DNA of 64,000 nucleotides. Origin: Ehretia macrophylla (taxonomy: Eukaryota > Streptophyta > Magnoliopsida > Boraginales > Ehretiaceae). Position 1 is the first letter of the stretch. Each line of letters opens with the position of its first letter. Shown one piece after another: positions 10,726 to 21,892 of this stretch. The notes beneath the pieces are model-generated. The model was not told the DNA's origin, made no database searches, and was given only the letters and a program-made list of their open reading frames with translations. A program made the position numbers and the translations under genes. The stretch spans positions 62,340,763-62,404,762 of the forward strand of contig CM075773.1 in the NCBI GenBank assembly GCA_037974665.1, written 5' to 3'.

Positions 10726-11147
10726 AGAAATGGTAAATATCATCATTTTTCATATTCGTGTTATAGTTGTAAAATAGTTTCAACATAGGTTTTTAATCTA
10801 GGATCGACAATTAAAACGAGGAAATAAATTATAATCACAAATTCAATATTGCAACGAGAGAAAAAGACTAGCCATTTCAATATTATTTTATTTTTCAATA
10901 AATTTGGGGCTTGAACTGGGCCTAAACTGGGCTCAAGAAGCGTTGGGCTCATGAGCTGAGTTGGGTTAGTCCCATGTAGAAATAGGCTAGGGTCATAAAT
11001 TTTGCAACCCAATTTGGCCCACCTCTATGTGATAAATTGGGCCGAATCAAGCCCGTATCAATTGAATTGGGCTGGGTTTGTACTTTTTTGAATTGGGCTG
11101 TGCTGGGCTCGTTCTTGCCTAGCCTAAATGCGAGCTCTAATCTACGT

Positions 11148-12037
11148 CAATGTCAATTAGCTACTACAATGCTTTATTTAAATTTAGAGGGAAAAAAGAG
11201 AAGCTTTATTCAATAACCTCTACCCTTCCCAAACCTATACACCCTCGGATATGAATGTTTCTCCAATAACGTTATAGGAGATTAAAAAGAATGAAGTAAT
11301 GATATAATAAATTAGTCTCAAAACTCATTTGTCTAGACCATACTGTACATCCAATTCTCATCATTCCTTCCATCTGCCAGACTGAGACGACAGTAATCTG
11401 CCGGTAAGCTCGTTCTGATGTTAGACTTAATGCATTGAAATCCTGAAGAGGCATCTTACTTGACGAAAAGGCAACATCTAATACCAAAATTTGAACAAAA
11501 CGCCCCAAGTTTTTTTTTTTAAAGCCCTAGTTATAGGTACCATCCACGCTAAACCTTGCCAAAACTGTCATGGCCCAATACTGTATCTTCCACTTTGTTC
11601 CTTCTTTTATTATCTTTGTTTATTGTAAGACCCAATACTTCAATAATAAACCTTCAAATCGTTATTTATATTTGAACACCCTTTTAAGCAAGTCTATTCG
11701 TATAAATAAGCCATTTAAAATAAATTCATTGCTCCAGCCCATAATACAATTAATCCAAACGTAGTTCTCAGAGGCAAAATATAATCAATTTGAATTCGGA
11801 TTGGACATCTGCAACGTCCTCTCATGCATTTTTTTATTTAAAATATAGGACAAACTAAAAAAATTATCATAATTGATCATCACTTTACCATGGTTAAAAT
11901 AATTATAATACTTATGAGATAATCCGAATCATGCATCTACAACACAAATTAATTGAAGAAAAGAATCTTGTGGCCTGCTGCTCCATTTTTGCCTTAGCAA
12001 AAACAGCCATAAAATAAAGACGCATACAAGCTAGCAC
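11148..12037. other. Unclassified sequence
   Basis: Short open frames on both strands (for example near 11272-11508 and 11570-11764) match nothing I know and lack gene-like context. No terminal repeats were found. Confidence 0.4.
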
Positions 12038-12040
12038 TTA

Positions 12041-12325
12041 GAGCAAGTTCAATGGGGGTTTTAAAATATAAATTTTTTTATTTTTGGGCATTTTTGTACT
12101 TTTTTAGAGTCCCATACCCTAAAAAATAGTACTATTTATGGAAAAAGGTTGCTGAACATTTTGAAGCCCGGAGCACTATTTTGACATCTTTTAATCTAAA
12201 AGTGGTAAATCCCACGTCTTTTTTCCATGAATAGTATTACTTTTTAGGGTATGGGACTCTAAAAAAGTATAAAAATATCCAAAAATAAAAAAATTTATAT
12301 TTTAAAACCCCCATTGAAAATAACC
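12041..12325. mobile_element. Tourist-like MITE (PIF/Harbinger), TSD TTA
   Basis: The two ends form long inverted repeats: from TTCAATGGGGGTTTTAAAAT inward both arms match almost base for base for about 85 bp, through GAGTCCCATACCCTAAAAA. TTA flanks the unit on both sides (12038-12040 and 12326-12328), the three-base TSD of PIF/Harbinger elements. It is 285 bp and noncoding. Confidence 0.85.
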
Positions 12326-12827
12326 TTACTAAGTAACATGGATGCTTCTTTTGCATTATTTCTTCGTTAGCCCTTCTAGAAGTTGTCACTTTCCAGCAAG
12401 GCCTCAAAGCAATAATGAAGGTCAAAATTAAAATGAAAATTAAAGGAAAAGAAAAACCAAAAATTAATTGTAAATACTCTGGTACAAAAAGAAATTAAAA
12501 AAATAAACGACATTCAATATAAGACGTAGATGATGTTAATTAATGCCTATTGACAGTATTATCGCAATGATGAAAAATTACATCTAAGGTAAAAACAATA
12601 AAAAAACTGAATTACATCGATCGCAAAAATAGAAAACCCAAAGATTATAATTTGTAACCCCTCATTTCTTGTTAAATTGAACTAAATCCCTGAATTTCTT
12701 TTCCCCATAATCTTTCACTCCAAATTTACAAAGAAAGACCATTTCTTCTTTTTTTTTTTTTTGCTATATAAAAGAATACAAAATTAAACAGCTGAGATTA
12801 ATTATAAAAAAATGATAACAATATAAA
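12326..12827. other. 3' flank of the NHL gene
   Basis: AT-rich sequence downstream (in gene orientation) of the stop codon at 12828-12830. It must hold the gene's 3' UTR and polyadenylation site, but I cannot point to a single clear signal. Confidence 0.4.
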
Positions 12828-13640
12828 TCATAAGGTTACTTTCCAGATCTTGAATCTTAGATCAACCTTACATTTAGCGTTTGAAGTTGAAGCTTGCGTT
12901 GCATGATTTTTACCACTAGGAACCAACGCATGAATGCCTTGACATGTAACAACTACTCCAAATTTTCTCACCTTAACTTTATCAAACTTCACTTTGACCT
13001 TTGTTTCAAGAACCAATTCCATTGGCACACCAGTTTTCTTCTTGAGATCTGATCGTAACGCCGTTGCCGAATCTGCATCCAGCACTTGGCTAGCCATTGC
13101 TAACGTGGTGTGTATGATCGTCACGTTGTTTCCGGGGCTAACGAAGGCCGGAAAGGAGCCGATGGCGAGGAGGACTTGTTGGTTTGAATATGCTTTGATA
13201 GTGATTGGATCGTAAAGGATGATGATTTTTTTGTTGGGGTTTTTAGATGAAAGTGTTAAGTTGAGCTTAGTTGTTAGGCGGGTGGTGTCGTCTGAAGGGT
13301 TAGTTGTGAGGTTAAATTGAGAGATTTTGAAGGAGGAGATGGAGAAAGTGGGGGTTTTCGGGTGGTAGAGGAAGTAGACGGCGGCGACGGCGATGCATGC
13401 GAGGAGGATGATGAAGATGAGGAAAATAATGGACCAACAACAGCAGAAGAAGCAACAACGGCGGCAGCTACAGCAACGGTTGTTGTCGCGGCGGAGGGAA
13501 GAGGGGGTAGGGCGGTAAGGGTGGCGTGCGGGTTTGTAGGGGTGGGGCTTGGTTGGTGGTGCGAATTGTGATGGCCGTGGATTGACGGCGGTGGGGGCGG
13601 TGCCGTTGGCATTGGCTGATGTGTAGGCTTTATCAGCCAT
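12828..13640 (-). CDS. NDR1/HIN1-like (LEA_2) membrane protein, NHL13-like
   Basis: An intact, intronless frame of 270 residues, ATG at 13640-13638, TGA at 12830-12828. Residues 1-52 are Pro-rich and cytosolic in family members. Residues 56-68 are a cysteine cluster (CCSCRRCCFFCCC), a likely palmitoylation site, followed by one membrane helix at about 69-92. YHPKTPTF starts the outer part, and a LEA_2 domain covers about 105-235, with the family's NPNKKI motif at 134-139 and N-glycosylation sequons (NLT at 110, 127; NVT at 172). The C-terminus (KCKVDLRFKIWKVTL) is as in the NHL13/NHL6 branch. NHL proteins are plasma-membrane anchored, related to NDR1, and several act in immunity or abscisic-acid and salt responses; which applies here is not shown. 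It is the only intact host gene in the window. The length and start fit the family. The exact orthologue needs a tree. Confidence 0.88.
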   Translation of the reverse strand: MADKAYTSANANGTAPTAVNPRPSQFAPPTKPHPYKPARHPYRPTPSSLRRDNNRCCSCRRCCFFCCCWSIIFLIFIILLACIAVAAVYFLYHPKTPTFSISSFKISQFNLTTNPSDDTTRLTTKLNLTLSSKNPNKKIIILYDPITIKAYSNQQVLLAIGSFPAFVSPGNNVTIIHTTLAMASQVLDADSATALRSDLKKKTGVPMELVLETKVKVKFDKVKVRKFGVVVTCQGIHALVPSGKNHATQASTSNAKCKVDLRFKIWKVTL

Positions 13641-13990
13641 TCTTGAAGAATGTGTAAGAAAGTGAGGTTTAGATTTGGACCAAAATACAATGTATGCTAT
13701 GAGTGTGTGTGTGTGTGTGTGTCAGAATAAGTGCAAGTAAGGTAAGCAAAAACAAAAGAGGTGTGAAAGAAGATATATAGAGATTATGAAAATCGACAAG
13801 TGAAGCCAAAGAAAAAGGATGGATGGATGAGTACGAAGTTTTTGTGTGTTGTGTGAGAGAGATAGAGAGACCGGGGGGAGGGGGGGAAGAGAACAACCAT
13901 ACAGGGTTGCTTCCACCTTACTAAGATGGCGGTGGGGAAATCTGTGGGCGTGCTCGTTTCTCTTTCTCTCACTCCAGACCAGAGTAGATT
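13641..13990 (-). promoter_or_regulatory. Promoter and 5' UTR of the NHL gene
   Basis: On the minus strand CTATATATCT at 13780-13771 is a good TATA box, about 130 bp before the ATG, which would give a 5' UTR near 100 nt. That UTR region holds an AC dinucleotide repeat (13722-13703). Upstream of the TATA box are CT-rich stretches (about 13850-13980: CTCTCTATCTCTCTCACAC), a common plant core-promoter feature. Confidence 0.6.
13703..13722. repeat. GT/AC microsatellite
   Basis: Ten GT units on the plus strand, lying between the NHL start codon and its predicted TATA box, so probably in the 5' UTR. Such repeats vary in length between individuals. Confidence 0.9.
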
Positions 13991-14233
13991 ACCTTTGTGT
14001 GTCTATCTAGTTCTTGTTTTGCTAATGTTTGTGTATAGCTAGAGAATGTGGTCTTCTTTATCGACCAAAAAAAAAAAAGTGGTCTTTAATGATTATGAGG
14101 TCCAGATGTCTCATGTAATCTGGGGATTGGGCTCGACAATGGGAGTGGAGAGTAAGTAAAGAACAAAGTGGGGCTACTTTTTTCACATTGTTTGTTTTAA
14201 AGTTGCACTTGGATAGTCAATAGCTAAGTAAAA

Positions 14234-14500
14234 GGGTAAATCGCACGGAATTTTCCTGTGATTTTACGTATGTGTATATTTGTTCTTTGTATTTTTTAAT
14301 ATGTATATTTATTTTTTGTGATTTGATAAAATAATGCGTAATATTCTTTTTATTAAAAAAATTCATTCAACTTAACGGTAATTGTGTCACATGCGTGCAA
14401 TATACGAATTTGTGAGTGATTTACTTAAAAAGATTATTTTACTAGACCAAAATGTCCTTATTTTGATATAATAGCATGTTCTTTCTTTTATTTTCTTTCT
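14234..14500. mobile_element. Single end of a MULE-like element
   Basis: It starts GGGTAAATCGCACGGAA and then follows, in reverse, the right arm of the element at 15045-22885: GATTTGATAAAATA, CAACTTAACGG, GTGAGTGATTTACTTA, ATTTTGATATAATAG all match in order. No partner end is found before 15044, so this is a truncated copy. Confidence 0.65.
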
Positions 14501-15043
14501 TTTACTTAATATAGAAAATGAATTTTTTCTTGTTGCGAAATATAAAAGTAGATAACTTTTAGCAAATAATTTCCCAAAAGAGCAAATATAGATTTCACCT
14601 CTGGGTTGTCCTAGCTTTATTGTAATGACAAGTGATCAGTGGACTAATTAAGTCATGATTAACATTTCTTTTCTTTTCTTATGATGAAGATTCACTTTAG
14701 GAACTATTTTAAATTTAGTTTTATGTTAAAAATTTTGTGATATAACAACTAATTTCAATGTATATTTTAATTTAATATTATAATATTATTATCTAATTAT
14801 TTTACTCAATCTTTGAGCTATCATTTTTATCATTTACTTCACTCAAAAGTCAATAAACGGAACAATTTCTTATCCGATTGATCTTTTCAAGGTTGGAGCA
14901 TATTGAAATGACGTGCTTGATAATCCTTTGGGCATAATTAGAAAAGAGTCTTAGCTTTGGTTGTCAATTAGTGCTTAGGTTAGTCCTGCTATTGTCCCAC
15001 TGACCCTCAATAAAAAGATGTTCAAATAGTGGCCGAGAATTAA
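14501..15043. other. Unclassified AT-rich sequence
   Basis: No gene or repeat structure recognised. Confidence 0.4.
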
Positions 15044-15107
15044 AGGGTAAACGGCACGGAATTTTCTTTGGTTTCACTTATGTGCATATTTATCCCCTAT
15101 AATTTAT

Positions 15108-15866
15108 TGTTGAGATTTGGATTTAATCCAAATAATTAATTGCTAACGTTGACTGAATTTAAAGTGGTTCCTTTAGCTTGATACGAGAAGGACTATGTAT
15201 AATCACGTTCGTCTTTTCGAATAGATGAACGTAGAATATTCACTTGGTTAAATTCAAAAGGTGAATGAGAAATTGAAGTTCAAAGTTGAAGAATTAAATT
15301 GAATTAACTCTTCTAGAAAGGTTAGCAGTTATAATCAAAGGAAAAAATAAACTGTCTCAGACAGTTTTCTTTAACTATCTTCAGATAGTTTTTCCTGGGA
15401 CATTTTTTGTCAAAAAGCCACATATAACAACTGATCAGTTTGCAAGCACCTGTCTAAAGAGGCACCTCAACTTCTATATATAGCCTGCGAAGCTAGAGCC
15501 TTATTCATTCAATTCTTCACTTGCATTCGTAGATTATTTTAGTATATTTAGAAGAGAGAGTTTCTGTATTTATTTTGGTTCGTCGGTCTTACGTTTTGTA
15601 GTGCTGCTAACGTAAGAGTGAGATCGTTTCATCCTAGGAGGTTAGCGCCATTGAGCCGTTAGCACTAGTGTAGGGCAATAAAATCTTAAGGAGATTGGAT
15701 TCAATCCAAGATTCGATCTAAAATTTGCATTTGGTCTCTTCAAGTAAGATTTATTATTATTCTATTTTCTTTATTTATGGTTCTCTAAATCCAGGAAGAA
15801 TTATTTTATGTTCTTAGTTTTTTTCAATTTACATAAGTTATACATCTAGCACTGATTTATCTAACA
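15108..15866 (+). repeat. 5' LTR of the copia element
   Basis: It runs from TGTTGAGATTTGG to CTAACA. A TATA box (TATATATA, 15475-15482) and an AATAAA signal (15677-15682) give a reasonable U3-R-U5 arrangement. In U3, AAACTGTCTCAGACAGTTTT and a second ACTATCTTCAGATAGT at about 15345-15395 are two adjacent small hairpins, present also in the 3' LTR. Confidence 0.93.
15475..15482 (+). promoter_or_regulatory. TATA box in the 5' LTR
   Basis: TATATATA within CTTCTATATATAGCC; the same box is present in the 3' LTR at about 21503-21511. It would drive the element's genomic RNA. Confidence 0.7.
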
Positions 15867-16507
15867 GTCTTAAGATTTTAATGTCTTTGTATAATTTATG
15901 TACGTTGTTTATTTTATTAGTAGTCTCTGTGTAGGCTACTGTAACAAAGTTTATAAATATTTTGGATCAATTTTTTTTTTTTTCCTTTACTTCTCTGGTG
16001 TCGAAGTATTTATGTATTTGCAAATGTAATCAAATTTAGTATTTTAATAGTCATCCACATAGAAGCCTTGTGTAAGGGAACTTTATATTAAATATTTGCA
16101 TATAATTTGTTGATCGAATTCACGGCACAAAGTTGATACTAATACTATAATATTAGTTTGTATACTAAATTTGATAAGATATCTTTTATATATATATTTT
16201 TTAAGATCTAGAGATAAATAGAATTTTCTGTCTTACAAAGATCTGTTAGTTTATAGAATTTAGAGTCTTTCTTTTATTTAGATTTAATTTCTATATATTC
16301 AGAGTTTATATTCTGTATATTTTAGAAATTAAATTGAGATTTTTCATTCTATTATTTTTGGTTCTTTTTGAGGAATATTTGAGACTAGGTTTTAATTGGA
16401 GTCTGTATTGACTAATACAGTATATCATTTTGAATCTGTCTTTTAAAGACAGTGTGAATTTTAGAAAAAGGTGAAATCCTATTATAATTCTACTATTTCC
16501 ATTTTCT
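15867..16507 (+). other. Untranslated leader of the copia element
   Basis: 640 bp of AT-rich sequence between LTR and gag. The bases right after the LTR (GTCTTAAGATTTTAATG) do not match the initiator tRNA-Met primer site most plant copia elements use, so the primer is not identified. Confidence 0.6.
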
Positions 16508-17416
16508 TTGTTAGAAAAAATGTCAACTGAAAAAACTAACACCACTACAACTGAAACCGGTCAAAATTCTGGAACTGGGAATATGACACCTCCGGTTAAT
16601 GTTGTGACGCCTACATTTGTGGTACCTACTCATGCGCCCATTGGACATGATGAAAAACCAGAAAAATTTAATGGAAATGATTTTAAAAGGTGGCAACAAA
16701 AAATGCTATTTTATTTGACCACCTTGAGTTTGGCTAGATTTCTGCAAGAGGATGTACCTGAGATGGGTGACAATCTGGACAGACAAACTGTTGCTGTTGT
16801 GGATGCATGGAAATATGCAGATTTTCTTTGCAGGAATTATATCCTCAATGGATTGGACAATTCATTATATAATGTCTATAATCCAATCAAAACTGCTAAG
16901 GCCTTGTGGGAATTTCTCGAAAAAAAATACAAGACCAAAGATGCCAGTACAAAGAAATTTGTGGTGGGCAAATTCCTTGATTTTAAAATGATAGATTCCA
17001 AATATGTGATTAGCCAAGTCCAAGATTTTCAACTTATCTTGCATGAGATTCATGCGGAAGGCATGAAACTGAGTGAATGCTTCCAAGTGGCTGCTCTTGT
17101 GGAAAAATTACCTCATGCTTGGAAAGAATTCAAAAATTATTCAAAACAAAAACGCACGGAGATGAAGTTGGAAGATTTGATCGTAAGGCTAAGGATTGAG
17201 GAAGATAATAGACTCTCAGAAAAAATGGTTGGAAATCAAATGTTGGAATCCAAGGCGAATGTTGTGGAACAAGGCAAGTCCAACAACAATAAGAAGAAGT
17301 GCTCTGGACAAGGTCAAACTAGCGGCGACAATAAGAAGAAGAAGTTCAATGGGAACTGCTATGTGTGTGGAAAAGCTGAACATCGAGCCAAAGATTGTCA
17401 AAATCGCAAAAAATAG
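16508..17416 (+). CDS. Copia gag (UBN2-type) with CCHC zinc knuckle
   Basis: An open frame of 302 codons; the likely start is the ATG at 16520 (MSTEKTN), with another at 16508. The UBN2-type capsid region spans roughly residues 50-230 (FNGNDFKRWQQKMLFYL; ALWEFLEKKYKTKDAS). A basic tail is followed by one zinc knuckle, CYVCGKAEHRAKDC, matching C-x2-C-x4-H-x4-C at about 17357-17398. Gag packages the element's RNA in particles. The frame ends at TAG 17414-17416, where the protease region should continue in the same frame, so this stop separates gag from pol; it may be decay rather than design because further stops follow. Confidence 0.85.
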   Translation: MLEKMSTEKTNTTTTETGQNSGTGNMTPPVNVVTPTFVVPTHAPIGHDEKPEKFNGNDFKRWQQKMLFYLTTLSLARFLQEDVPEMGDNLDRQTVAVVDAWKYADFLCRNYILNGLDNSLYNVYNPIKTAKALWEFLEKKYKTKDASTKKFVVGKFLDFKMIDSKYVISQVQDFQLILHEIHAEGMKLSECFQVAALVEKLPHAWKEFKNYSKQKRTEMKLEDLIVRLRIEEDNRLSEKMVGNQMLESKANVVEQGKSNNNKKKCSGQGQTSGDNKKKKFNGNCYVCGKAEHRAKDCQNRKK

Positions 17417-20400
17417 GGAAACTCCAACAAGGGGAAGAATCCACAAGCCAATGTGACTAAAGTAGAGAATCTGGTTGATAATGTATCTGACATAAACTTG
17501 TCCGCTGTAATATCTGAGGTCAACTTGGTCAACAATCCTAAACAATGGTAGATAGACACTGGGGCTACCAAACATGTATGTTCTGAGAGAAAAATGTTCT
17601 CCACATACCAAGTGGCAACTACTGAAGAAATATTGTTTATGGGTAATTCTTCTACTTCAAAGGTGCAAGGAATAAGGAAGGTGGTCCTGAAGATGACTTC
17701 AGGTAAAGAACTCACTCTCAACAATGTGCTACATGTGCCAGACATTCGGAAGAATTTAGTCTCTGGGTCATTATTGAGCAAAACTGGGTTTAAGTTAGTT
17801 TTTGAATCTGATAAGTTTGTACTAACTAATAATGGAATGTACGTACGAAAAAGGTACTTATGTGACGGTCTATTTAAACTAAATGTAATGACTGTCGTCC
17901 CCAATGCTATGCCAACTGTTGTAACTGTTGAAGCTAATAAGAATAAATCTTCTGCTTACTTGTTGGTGTTTCCTAATTTATGGCATGATAGATTAGGGCA
18001 TGTGAATTTTCATTCATTGCATAAACTAGTAAATCTTGGTTTATTGCCTCAAATGGATATAAATTCACATAATAAATGCAAAGTATGTGTGGAAGCAAAA
18101 ATGGCTAAAACTCCTTTTCGTACTATTGAAAGAAATTCAGAGCCATTAGAATTAATTCACAGTGACATCTGTGATTTAAAAAATGTGCAATCTAAAGGTG
18201 GAAGAAAATATTTTATTACTTTTATAGACGATTGCACGAGATTTTGTTATGTTTATTTACTTCGAAGTAAAGATGAGGCTTTAGAAGTATTTAAACAATA
18301 CAAAAATGAAGTTGAAAATCAACTAAGCAAGAAGATCAGAGTATTGAGAAGTGATCGAGGAGGAGAATATTTTCTTTTGAGAAATATTGTGAAGAACATG
18401 GAATAATTCACCAAACAACAGCTCCTTACTCACCTCAGCAAAACGGAGTTGCTGAATGCAAAAATCACACTTTGAAAGAAATGATGAATGCTTTGTTGAT
18501 AAACTCTGGTTTACCTCAGAACTTGTGGGGGGAGGCTATTTTGACTGCTAATCACAACCTTAATAAGCTACCCCATAAGAAATTAGACAAAACACCTTTT
18601 GAGTTATGGAAAGGTCGACCACCTTCGTACCAATACTTAAAAGTGTGGGGGTGTCTAGCAAAAGTAGGAGTTCCAACTCTAAAGATGGTCAAGATAGGAC
18701 CTAAAACCATTGACTGCATTTTCATTGGGCATGCAAGCAACAGTTCAGCATATCGATTTCTTGTACATAAATCTAAGATTGATGACATTCATGTCAACAC
18801 AATCATAGAATCAAGGAATGCACATTTCTTTGAAGAAATATTTCCTTGTAAGAATGTACAAGAACAATTTTTTTTTTAAAAGAACTCATGACTCTCTTGA
18901 TAACAGTCAGAAGGACAAAATAGACCAAGAGTCTATAAATGAACCTAGACGTAGAAAGAGGGCTAAAATGTCTAAGTCATTTGGCCCCTATTTGTTAGAA
19001 AATGAGCCTCGAACGTTCAAAGAAGCAATGTCAACTTCTGAGTCTTCCTATTGGAAAGAGACTGTTAATAGTGAAATTGAATCCATCATGCATAATCATA
19101 CTTGAGAACTGGTGAATCTTCCTCTTGGAAATAAACCTTTAGGGTATAAATGAATTTTCAAGAGAAAGATGAAAGCTGATGGATCAATTGATAAATACAA
19201 GGCAAGGCTTATAGTCAAAGGGTATAAGCAAAAGGAAGGCCTTGATTATTTTGACACATATTCACCAATTATGAGGATAACTTCCATTCGAATGTTAATA
19301 GCTATTGCAGCTATTAACAATTTGGAAATACATCAAATGAATGTGAAGACAACCTTTTTAAATGGATATTTAAATGAAGAGATTTATATGGAACAACCAG
19401 AGGGGTTTGTAGTTCCAGGTAATGAAAAGAAGGTCTGCAAGCTTGTTAAATCATTATATGGTTTAAAGCAAGCTCCAAAACAATGGCATGAGAAATTTGA
19501 TAAAGTCATGATTTCAAATGGTTTTAAAATCAATGAATGTGATAAATGTGTCTATGTGAAAGGCACTGAAATGAATATGTCATTGTTTGCCTTTATGTGG
19601 ATGATATGCTTATCATTGGAAGCAATATTAACGTTACTAAGGCTACCAAGAAGATGTTGACTAGTAAATTTGATATGAAAGACTTAGGTGTAGCAAATGT
19701 AATTTTGGGGATTAAAATCACCAAAACATCTGAAGGACTAGCACTATCTCAATCTCATTACATTGAGAAAATATTAGATAAATTTTGCAAAGATGACAGA
19801 AGTCAAGCAAAGACACCTATAGATGCGAGTGTACATCTTATAAAAAATACTGGTGAACAAATAGCTCAATTAAAGTATTCATAAATTATTGGAAGTCTAA
19901 TGTACGTTATGAATTGTACTATACCTGATATTGCATATGTTGTTAGCAAGCTAAGCAGGTTTACTAGTAATCCTGGACGAGACCATTGGATAGTTATTGT
20001 GAGAGTTCTAAAATATCTTAGATGTACTTTGAACTATGGACTGCATTATATTGGTTATCTAGCTGTATTAGAAGGATACAGTGATGCTAACTGGATTTCT
20101 GATTCAAATGATTCAAAATCCACTAGTGGATATGTATTCACATTAGGAGGTGCAACTATTTCTTGGAAGTCTTCAAAACAAACATGTATAGCCAGATCTA
20201 CCATGGAATCTGAATTCATAGCTTTAGATAAAGCTAGGGAAGAAGCTGAGGGGCTTCGTCATTTCTTAGAAGATATTCCAAATTGGCCAAAACCTATGTC
20301 AGCTATCTGCATACACTGTGATAGTCAATCTGCAATTGGAAGGGCATAAAATAGTATGTATAATGGTAAGTCTCGACATATCCATCGTAGGCATAATACT

Positions 20401-20556
20401 GTAAGACAATTGCTCTTTAATGGAGTTATCTATGTTGATTATGTGAAATCAAAAGATAACATTACGGATCCGCTTACAAAAGGTCTAACTAAAGAGCAAG
20501 TACACAATTCATCGAGGGGAATGGGACTTAAGCCAATATTAAAAGAGTTGTCATAA
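17417..20556 (+). pseudogene. Copia pol: protease, integrase, RT, RNase H, broken
   Basis: Protease: the stop TAG at 17549-17551 falls just before IDTGATKHVC, the catalytic D-T-G-A site. Pre-integrase and integrase: WHDRLGH, a C-x2-C after it, HSDICD, FIDDCTRF and the E of GVAECKNHTLKE; a one-base loss near 18369-18375 shifts the frame inside the core. A slip in a T run near 18872-18881 shifts it back. RT: stops TGA at 19103 and 19151 replace conserved Trp codons; QMNVKTTFLNG, YGLKQAPKQW; another one-base loss near 19590 splits RT, but YVDDM is still readable at 19594-19608. RNase [22 protein letters not shown], with TAA stops at 19882 and 20347. Ends with TAA after LKELS. The parts were joined by eye from three frames. 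Confidence 0.9.
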
Positions 20557-21123
20557 TGGAAACCCTACCTAGTTGATTGAAGATCCCAAGATCTAGGTTG
20601 AAAGGGAAAATCGAATTATGTAACTGTGACTCAGTTAAGGCATTATGGGGGATATTTCCTCTACCCATTTCTATGATGAGCAGACAATGCTACTTGTAAA
20701 AGTTTAGGTTAAGCCATGCTTTTAATGATTCTCATATCTTGAAATATCAAGTGGGGTACCGCAAGATACTCTTAATGAGAAATCACCTATATGAGTAGGG
20801 AGTAGGCCGCTCCTATGAGAATTTAAGGCTAAATTCTCTAGAGTACTCATGGAAACCAGGAGTCGTTCAGGGCCAAAATAAACACAATCATGAGAAACAT
20901 ATAATGTCTAGAAAGATATTGTGTGAGTCATGTTGTCTTGGTTTGCATAAAAGATGAATAGTTCAAGACATTACGTTCACTGGTTAGGGAGTAAATCCGA
21001 TAGTTCTCATTAGTGAAGGTTCAAAGCCAAAAGCTACCTATCTCGATACAGTATCTTTCTAAATTGAACTTTCTCCTAAGTCTGCATTGCATTTGTGATC
21101 TGATCAGTCAATTCAATTTTCAT
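20557..21123 (+). other. 3' untranslated region of the copia element
   Basis: Noncoding sequence between the pol stop and the polypurine tract; no extra frame such as env is seen. Confidence 0.65.
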
Positions 21124-21136
21124 TCATGTGGGGGAT
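21124..21136 (+). promoter_or_regulatory. Polypurine tract of the copia element
   Basis: ATGTGGGGGAT directly precedes the 3' LTR start TGTTGAG, as expected for the plus-strand primer. Confidence 0.75.
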
Positions 21137-21892
21137 TGTTGAGATTTGGATTTAATCCAAATAATTAATTGCTAACATTGACTCAATTTAAAATGGGTCC
21201 TATAGCTTAAAACGAGAAGGACTATGTGTAATCACGTTCGTCTTTCCAAATAGAAGAACGTAGAATATTCACTTGGTTAAATCCAAAAGGTGAATGAGAA
21301 ATTGAAGTTCAAAGTTGAAGAATTAATTTGAATTAACTATTCTAGAAAGGTTAGCAGTTATAATCGAAGGAAAAAATAAACTGTCTCAGACAGTTTTCTT
21401 TAACTATCTTCAGACAGTTTTTCCTGGGACATGTTTTGTCGAAAAGCCACATATAACAACTGATAAGTTTGCAAGCACCTGTCTAAAGAGGCACCTCTAC
21501 TTCTATATATAGCATGCGAAGCCAGAGCCTTATTCATTCAATTCTTCACTTGCATTCGTAGATTATTTTAGTATATTTAGAAGAGAGAGTTTCTGCATTT
21601 ATTTTGGTTTGTCGGTCTTACGTTCTGTAGTGCTACTAACCTAAGAGGTAGATCATTTCATCTTGGGAGGTTTGCACCATTGAGCAAAGCACCAATGCGG
21701 AGCAATAAAATTTTAAGAAGATTGGATCCAATCCAAGACTCAGTTTAGAATTTGCATTTGGTCTCTTCAAGTAAGTTTATTATTATTCTATTTTATTTAT
21801 TTATGGTTCTCTAAATCCAGGAAAAGTTATTTTATGTTCTAAGTTTTTCTCAATTTACATAAGTTATACATCTAGCACTGATTTATCTAACA
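21137..21892 (+). repeat. 3' LTR of the copia element
   Basis: Collinear with 15108-15866 from TGTTGAGATTTGG to CTAACA, with scattered substitutions and a few one-base indels, densest around 21620-21740. Confidence 0.93.

Larger units (their letters stand above)
8471..11139. mobile_element. hAT-like non-autonomous element, split by a nested MULE-like element
   Basis: The left end starts TAGAGCTGACATCTAGGATG and the right end, in reverse, starts TAGAGCTCGCATTTAGGCT. The flanks ATCTACGA (8463-8470) and ATCTACGT (11140-11147) agree at 7 of 8 bases, the TSD length of hAT transposons. Near both ends are GGGCTGGG/GGCCC-rich texts (8500-8660; 10900-11110) typical of many plant hAT MITEs. Without the nested element at 9645-10725 it would be about 1.6 kb. 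No transposase frame is visible. Confidence 0.75.
15108..21892 (+). mobile_element. Full-length Ty1/copia retrotransposon, TSD TTTAT
   Basis: Two LTRs (759 and 756 bp) bound 5.3 kb of internal sequence with gag, protease, integrase, RT and RNase H in copia order. TTTAT at 15103-15107 and 21893-21897 is an exact 5 bp TSD. The LTRs differ at roughly 50-60 positions by eye (about 92-93 % identity), so this is an old insertion, and pol has several stops and three frame changes. The lineage is not certain from motifs alone. Confidence 0.95.

Noticed and set aside
13274..13690. Pro/Ser/Thr-rich minus-strand frame over the NHL gene
   Set aside because: Out-of-frame reading of the NHL coding sequence, which has the recognisable LEA_2 domain.
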